Source of the DNA: Aspidiotus rigidus
Lineage: Eukaryota > Arthropoda > Insecta > Hemiptera > Diaspididae
Direction of reading: 5' to 3'
DNA length: 64,000 nt
Assembly: GCA_035079385.1 (NCBI GenBank)
Contig: JAVHKY010000024.1
Coordinates: forward strand, 3,534,001-3,598,000
The notes below the pieces were generated by a model, which was given only the letters and a program-made list of their open reading frames with translations, was not told the DNA's origin and ran no database searches. The position numbers were made by a program, and so were the translations under genes. This document shows positions 59,886-64,000 of this stretch, in pieces (positions within the stretch are counted from its first letter, which is position 1; every line of letters begins with the position of its first letter).

Positions 59886-60141
59886 TGTATAAAATGTACT
59901 AGAAAACTTGTATTTATATGAAAGCCAAATAAATAAATAAAGATAGAAGATGATACTCTTACTTACTGTTAAATTGTTGACTTTCAAATCTACAAGAAAA
60001 GATAATGGTTACATTTATACTTATCCAAATGTCGACTATGTTGTTGAAATAGAATTACAGCAAGTAGTTAGAAAACTTTCTCCTCCTGAAAAAGTACTGA
60101 AAGGTGCCCTTAAATTTGAAATTCACCACAAAGATTTGTGA

Positions 60142-60545
60142 TAATTATCCTATTGATCTTTAAAACTTCAATTTTTTTTTTTTAACTAGTCAGTAAGTTT
60201 CATTTCAAAGTTCTCTAAGAAAAGAAATGTGATTTGGTTTAATCTGAGCTTAGAATACTAATTTTTTTGTGATCAAATAATTTTGGAAGTTCAGTCGAGT
60301 GCAAAATTCAAATGAAATGTATGTGCTCTATTCTTCTTTAATTACCAAAATTCATGTGATGATTATTCTCTATCTATAAGTTAATTTCTTTCTTCCTTTT
60401 TTCGAAAACAAATGTGATTTTTCTAATCTTTATGTACATTATGAAAATTGACAAACATGGTCCCTTTTCATCTGGACATACACTTTGAAATATCACGAGT
60501 CTTCCGTCGACATCCACAGGAATTAGACCTATCGAGATTTTTGAA
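60142..60545. other. No gene seen before copy C
   Basis: AT-rich. The last 60 bases may still be coding for copy C, since the frame is open upstream of the ATG. Confidence 0.45.
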
Positions 60546-60566
60546 GTGAAGTCGGTAGTTAACGAG

Positions 60567-61661
60567 ATGAGTGAGAAATCGTCGCCCATTTCTGAAGAGG
60601 GAACACTCGACATTCATCCCAGCGAAAGCGAAAATACCGGATCAAGCTATGCTGATATATCAAAGAAAGGAACTACAGCAGATCACGTTGAAAAAATCGA
60701 AATTCAAAGTAATCGAGATGAATCCCAACTCGAGATGTTTGAGTTGAAAGAAATGAAATCGCGAATAATCTGCCGAAAGACAATGGAACACCACTTCTAC
60801 TTTCGAGTGGTAGTGCCAAAAATCAAAATCTTGGTCAGTCAAATTAAAGGATTTGAAAATAAAAAATACCCTATATTTGAAGGATCGACCAAGGAAGGGT
60901 TCCTAGCAACATCGGACGAAAAGGCAACCGAAATCTTTCCGAAACTCGCGCCATATTCTAAAAAGGATCGAAATTACAGAATCACTCTGCAAAACACAAA
61001 AAGGAAAGATGTGGAGGTTCCTCGAAATCTAAGGACGATCCCATTCCGCGCTATAGACGAAATTACAGGACGAGCACGAAGTATCATATATCTAGATGTA
61101 GCGGTAGTAAAAGACAACTCGATACCCGATTCTATGGTCATTGGAGCAGACCATATCAAGCAACTCAACATTTCTACTCTTTGTAGATACAAAAGTTTGA
61201 CCGGGATTACTCAAGATCGAAATCGTCAAAAGTTCCAATCGAAGGTAGAATCCTGGGTCGAAATGACACTACAAATACATGTACGAAAAAGTGCGCATGG
61301 AATTGTCAAACCAGCCATCTATGGACATCAACGAGATTTTCTGTTTGAAGAGAAGATAGTAGATGGAATGAAGCGGATCATGCCCAAAGAATTACCAAAA
61401 GCATCTCTGAGTATCCGATCGAAATTAGAGTACAATGACGACTTCAACGAAATGTACCGCGAATATTGTTCAGTTTTAAAGTTAAATTACAATATTTATA
61501 TGAATAGACGAGTCGAGGATGAGGACAAGATCAAATATGACTCAGATTATCGTATTAACCGTAAATCCCCTCAAGAAATCGACATTATTATTTACAATTC
61601 GCAATTTTTTTATGTAACAAGTATCGAGTATATGTGTAGTTGTATATTAATGTGGAATTAA
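60567..61661 (+). CDS. Retropepsin-like family, copy C (364 codons, intact frame)
   Basis: Start taken at ATG 60567 (frame open from 60546). N-terminal Ser-Pro-Ile-Ser-Glu-Glu-Gly-Thr-Leu-Asp matches copy A. Then comes a beta-rich unit: His-His-Phe-Tyr-Phe-Arg-Val-Val-Val-Pro-Lys-Ile-Lys-Ile-Leu-Val, Pro-Ile-Phe-Glu-Gly-Ser-Thr (in place of Asp-Thr-Gly), and Ser-Met-Val-Ile-Gly-Ala-Asp-His-Ile. Taken together this looks like a retroviral-type aspartic protease fold with a lost catalytic Asp. A C-terminal region (Ser-Trp-Val-Glu-Met-Thr-Leu-Gln-Ile-His-Val-Arg) shared with copy A follows. AATAAAAAAAAAAAA at about 61700 could be a retrocopy tail. The N-terminal third of copy A is missing here. 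Function unknown. Confidence 0.5.
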   Translation: MSEKSSPISEEGTLDIHPSESENTGSSYADISKKGTTADHVEKIEIQSNRDESQLEMFELKEMKSRIICRKTMEHHFYFRVVVPKIKILVSQIKGFENKKYPIFEGSTKEGFLATSDEKATEIFPKLAPYSKKDRNYRITLQNTKRKDVEVPRNLRTIPFRAIDEITGRARSIIYLDVAVVKDNSIPDSMVIGADHIKQLNISTLCRYKSLTGITQDRNRQKFQSKVESWVEMTLQIHVRKSAHGIVKPAIYGHQRDFLFEEKIVDGMKRIMPKELPKASLSIRSKLEYNDDFNEMYREYCSVLKLNYNIYMNRRVEDEDKIKYDSDYRINRKSPQEIDIIIYNSQFFYVTSIEYMCSCILMWN

Positions 61662-62694
61662 TTGTGTACCTATCGAAATATCAGTTATTATCGATCAATA
61701 AAAAAAAAAAACGTAGAGAATGACTTTTTTTTATCTTCTCTCTTTTCTTTCGAAAAGTATTGAAGCACAAACCTCGAAAATTATGGAAATATATCCGTTA
61801 CCTCGTATTGATGTTTAATTGATTGTATGTTGGATACAAAATGCTTTTCATCATTAGATTTGGCTTGGGGATACTGGCAAATCCCTATGGAATCCAATTC
61901 AATTGATAAAACCAGTTTTGTTACCCCTGACGGACAATTTGAATGGCTTCATCAACCATTTGGTTTGTCCAATGGAGGGGCAGTGTTCCAGAGAGTCATT
62001 AATACCATTTTAGCGCCATTATTTGGATCAGGAATAGTAGCATACCTAGATGACATAATGATTCCGTCCAAAAATTGCAAAGAAAATTTGAAAAAGTTGA
62101 GATTATTATTCGAAGCTCTGAGGAAAGTGAAATTGACACTGAGATTGGAGAAATGTCAATTTCTATTTGATAAAGTATCCTATTTGGGGCACGAGATTAA
62201 AGATGGTCAGATACAACCAGGTATAGAAAAGATTCAAACTGTAGACGCTTTTCCCCGTCCAAATAATGCCAAGGAAGTCAGACAATTCATTGGTTTAGCG
62301 AGTTACTTTCGCAAATTCATTAAAGATTTTAGTCTGTTGGCGGCTCCTCTTACCAAATTGACAAAGAAGGAAGTTGAATTTAAATGGCAACGGATGCATC
62401 AGACGGCTTTTGAAAATTTAAAAAAGAAATTGATATCCAGACCAGTATTAGCTATCTATAATTCTACCGCGGAAACTGAACTACATACTGATGCTTGCAG
62501 TATAGGTATTGCCGGAATCCTATTACAACGACAGACAGATAATACTCTGAAACCTGTACTGTATTTCAGTCAGCAGACTGCAGATGACGAAAAGAAATAC
62601 CTACCACTCATACAAATTAGAAACATTGGCAATAAGGCGTTCCCTTCAACGAATGAGAGTATATTTATATGGTAAAAAGTTCAAAGTTGTCATG

Positions 62695-62877
62695 GATTGC
62701 AAGAATCGAAAATGATCAAATCATGCTCCATCAGCGACAGTTCATTGAAAAAATGAAAGAAACTTTTAACCTCGATGAAAAAAGCTATATAAATACACCG
62801 ATGGATGTGGATCAAAAGATTAAGGGCTCCTCCACCCCCAATACAGACCAGGAATACCGGAGCTACATTGGAATAAG
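62695..62877 (+). pseudogene. Copia RT patch inside the Gypsy RNase H region
   Basis: About 183 bp reads Arg-Ile-Glu-Asn-Asp-Gln-Ile-Met-Leu-His-Gln-Arg-Gln-Phe-Ile-Glu-Lys, then Asn-Thr-Pro-Met-Asp and Glu-Tyr-Arg-Ser-Tyr-Ile-Gly. This is the post-RT segment of a Copia polyprotein (LxQxxYI...TPMD...YRxxIG). On its left the Gypsy frame reads Gly-Lys-Lys-Phe-Lys-Val-Val-Met-Asp-Cys; on its right, Leu-Thr-Lys-Lys-Asp. The patch replaces the few residues that would link them. It has no inverted ends or target duplication. Confidence 0.7.
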
Positions 62878-63079
62878 TTGACAAAAAAAGATATTAATCC
62901 TAGAATAGCGCGATGGTAGTTATTAATACAAGATTTCAAATTTGATATAGAATACCGTGCCGGAACTTCTATGAAACATGTGGACGCTCTAAGCAGAAGA
63001 GAAATCAGATTCTCAAGATGGAGGCACAATAGCCGATAAAGTTATTACAATTAAGCGGATGAATGAGCTTAATTTAGAT

Positions 63080-63401
63080 CAGCGGCGCTCAACCTTTTTG
63101 TACATGGGGCCACATAGAATAAGTTGAAAATTCTCGCGGGCCACAACAAAAAGTAAAATGTTCATTATTTTTTAATAGGTAATTAACAGATCAGCAAAAA
63201 TATGGAAAAGAAGGAACACATTTTCATATCCCCTACCCATTAAGAAGTTACAAATATTGTTCACTTCTTAATCATCAAGTGTCTTGCCATTTTTATTTTT
63301 CTCTTTTTTCCCCCTTTTTTTCTTTTCTCCTTATTTTTTCATTTCTTTTTACGGGCTCGCGGGCCGGATTTGACCCGCGGGCCGTAGGTTGAGCACCGCT
63401 G
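63080..63401. mobile_element. hAT MITE, 322 bp, with 8-bp target duplication
   Basis: Ends CAGCGGCGCTCAACCT and AGGTTGAGCACCGCTG (one mismatch), flanked by the perfect 8-bp duplication ATTTAGAT (63072-63079 and 63402-63409). Subterminal GCGGGCC words are inverted inside. It interrupts the Gypsy linker between RNase H and integrase. No coding sequence. Confidence 0.92.
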
Positions 63402-64000
63402 ATTTAGATGATTGGGTAAAAATTGCACAATTACAAGATGCAAAATGTCGTGAACTTATGGAAGCCATAAATATGCAGAAACCTACTTCTAGAGCCAAAG
63501 AAATAAAAAGAGATTTTGTGCTGAAAAGGGGTAGACTTTATCAACGCACAGAAAATCGCTTGAAATGGGTAGTCCCACAAAGCGCTCGAGCATAAATACT
63601 GAGAATGTATCACAATGACAATGCACACCGGGAGTAGCAAAAACAGCGGAGTTGATTCAACAACGCTTTTGGTTCCCAAAACTTCGTAAATATGTAGGGG
63701 ATTACCTAAGAGCCTGTTTAAATTGTTTATATGTAAAACCAAAAAGAGGAGAGTCGGCTGGGAAATTACACCCAATACCTAAGCCGCAATACCAATGGAC
63801 ACAATTAATATGGACCACTTAGGTCTCTTTTTGCAAACCGCTAGAAAAAATACGCATCTATTAGTAATAGTACATGCCTTCACCAAGTATGTCTGGTTGT
63901 GGCCAAGTAAATCTACCATGACAAATGGAGTTATAAAATTTTTAGAACAACTGGCTAGTATTTTTGGTTTTCCACAACGAATTATTGCGGACAGAGAGAG

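Larger units (their letters stand above)
55781..59936 (+). mobile_element. RTE-type non-LTR retrotransposon B, apparently full length
   Basis: Flanked by the 9-bp duplication ATAAAGATA (55772-55780 and 59937-59945). It has a 118-bp leader, ORF1, ORF2 and a short AAAT-repeat tail. Both ORFs are intact, so this is the best candidate for a recently active element in the window. Related to, but clearly different from, element A. Confidence 0.85.
54430..60141 (+). pseudogene. Spliced transposase-like gene (SDSP/HGKG type), interrupted by RTE B
   Basis: Starts with Cys-Ala-Ala-Cys, then His-Gln-Tyr-Arg-Ser-Ile-Lys, and after a frameshift (54800-54834) Leu-Thr-Asp-Ser-Pro-Ser-Ser-Gln-Tyr-Arg-Asn and Glu-Val-Gly-His-Gly-Lys-Gly-Val-Pro-Asp-Gly-Ile-Gly-Gly. 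Introns 55231-55300 and 55430-55508 (GT-AG) keep frame. The last exon ends in a Val-x-Arg...Gly-Arg-Ile module. It is cut at 55780 by RTE B and resumes at 59946 with Tyr-Pro-Asn-Val-Asp-Tyr-Val...Leu-Ser-Pro-Pro, the expected C-terminus, one frame off. Such proteins are common uncharacterised transposases in insects; I cannot name the superfamily. Terminal repeats not found. Confidence 0.6.
61785..64000 (+). pseudogene. Gypsy-type pol: RT, RNase H and integrase, running off the window
   Basis: Begins abruptly at Tyr-Pro-Leu-Pro-Arg-Ile-Asp with a stop soon after. The frame 61827-62675 has Ser-Ser-Leu-Asp-Leu-Ala-Trp-Gly-Tyr-Trp-Gln-Ile, Phe-Gly-Leu-Ser-Asn, catalytic Tyr-Leu-Asp-Asp and Thr-Asp-Ala-Cys of RNase H. 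After a Copia patch it resumes with Leu-Thr-Lys-Lys-Asp-Ile-Asn-Pro-Arg-Ile-Ala-Arg-Trp and Tyr-Arg-Ala-Gly-Thr...Val-Asp-Ala-Leu-Ser-Arg. A MITE follows, then the integrase zinc-binding part (His-x-Asn-x-Ala-His, Cys-Leu-x-Cys with shifts) and the core to Arg-Ile-Ile-Ala-Asp-Arg at the window edge. Several frameshifts; inactive. It continues to the right. Confidence 0.85.

Noticed and set aside
1..64000. tRNA, rRNA or other structured RNA genes
   Set aside because: No cloverleaf with A and B boxes or rRNA core was recognised by eye; a tRNAscan or Infernal run would be decisive.

Overview
The window is a transposon graveyard from an animal nuclear genome, almost certainly an insect. It has small introns (about 64-85 bp) with GT-AG borders, no operons and no ribosome binding sites. 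It carries insect-type RTE, Jockey/CR1, Gypsy, Copia, BEL/Pao, Penelope, Tc1/mariner, pogo, hAT and MULE families, and a short stretch that reads as AT-rich insect mitochondrial nad5. I recognise no ordinary single-copy host gene; the nearest are a small two-exon gene of unknown function near 3.5-4.1 kb and a captured piece of a ZNFX1-like helicase at 54.1-54.4 kb.

Left part (1-4.4 kb): non-coding DNA, a perfect foldback repeat, a mitochondrial insert, a decayed hAT tail, copy 1 of an interspersed repeat and the two-exon gene. 4.4-6.4 kb: a Tc1/mariner-superfamily element with 30-bp terminal inverted repeats, a TA target duplication and an unusually long D-to-E spacing. 6.4-21.4 kb: one RTE-type non-LTR element split by a 10.5-kb LTR element. 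That element has two 3170-bp LTRs, a gag-like gene and only a stub of pol, and is bounded by a 4-bp AGAT duplication. A short MITE interrupts the RTE near its 3' end. At 22.0-22.9 kb the RTE leader is duplicated, together with the edge of the neighbouring transposon's inverted repeat.

Middle part (23-41 kb): pogo fragment, candidate solo LTR, first copy of a cysteine-motif gene family (25.9 kb), a DNA transposon with perfect 31-bp inverted repeats and a spliced transposase (26.5-29.5 kb), Gypsy, MULE, Jockey, BEL/Pao and Penelope fragments, two Harbinger-like or similar MITEs and a 653-bp tandem duplication.

Right part (42-64 kb): three copies (A, B, C) of a retropepsin-like gene family. Copy A is split by a 2-kb inverted-repeat element filled with a 45-bp satellite. 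Then come a foldback MITE, Jockey/CR1, pogo and hAT pieces, the second cysteine-motif gene (51.3 kb), a Copia pol, a chimeric stretch joining a helicase fragment to a spliced transposase, an intact RTE element (55.8-59.9 kb) inserted in that transposase's last exon, and a Gypsy pol running off the right edge. The Gypsy pol contains a small Copia patch and a hAT MITE with a perfect 8-bp duplication.

The most promising undescribed material is the cysteine-motif gene pair with its stop/start overlap and shared splice donor, the retropepsin-like A/B/C family, the giant-LTR gag-only element, and the small coiled-coil gene with an in-frame stop before a basic tail. All family names come from recognising motifs by eye; no search was run.
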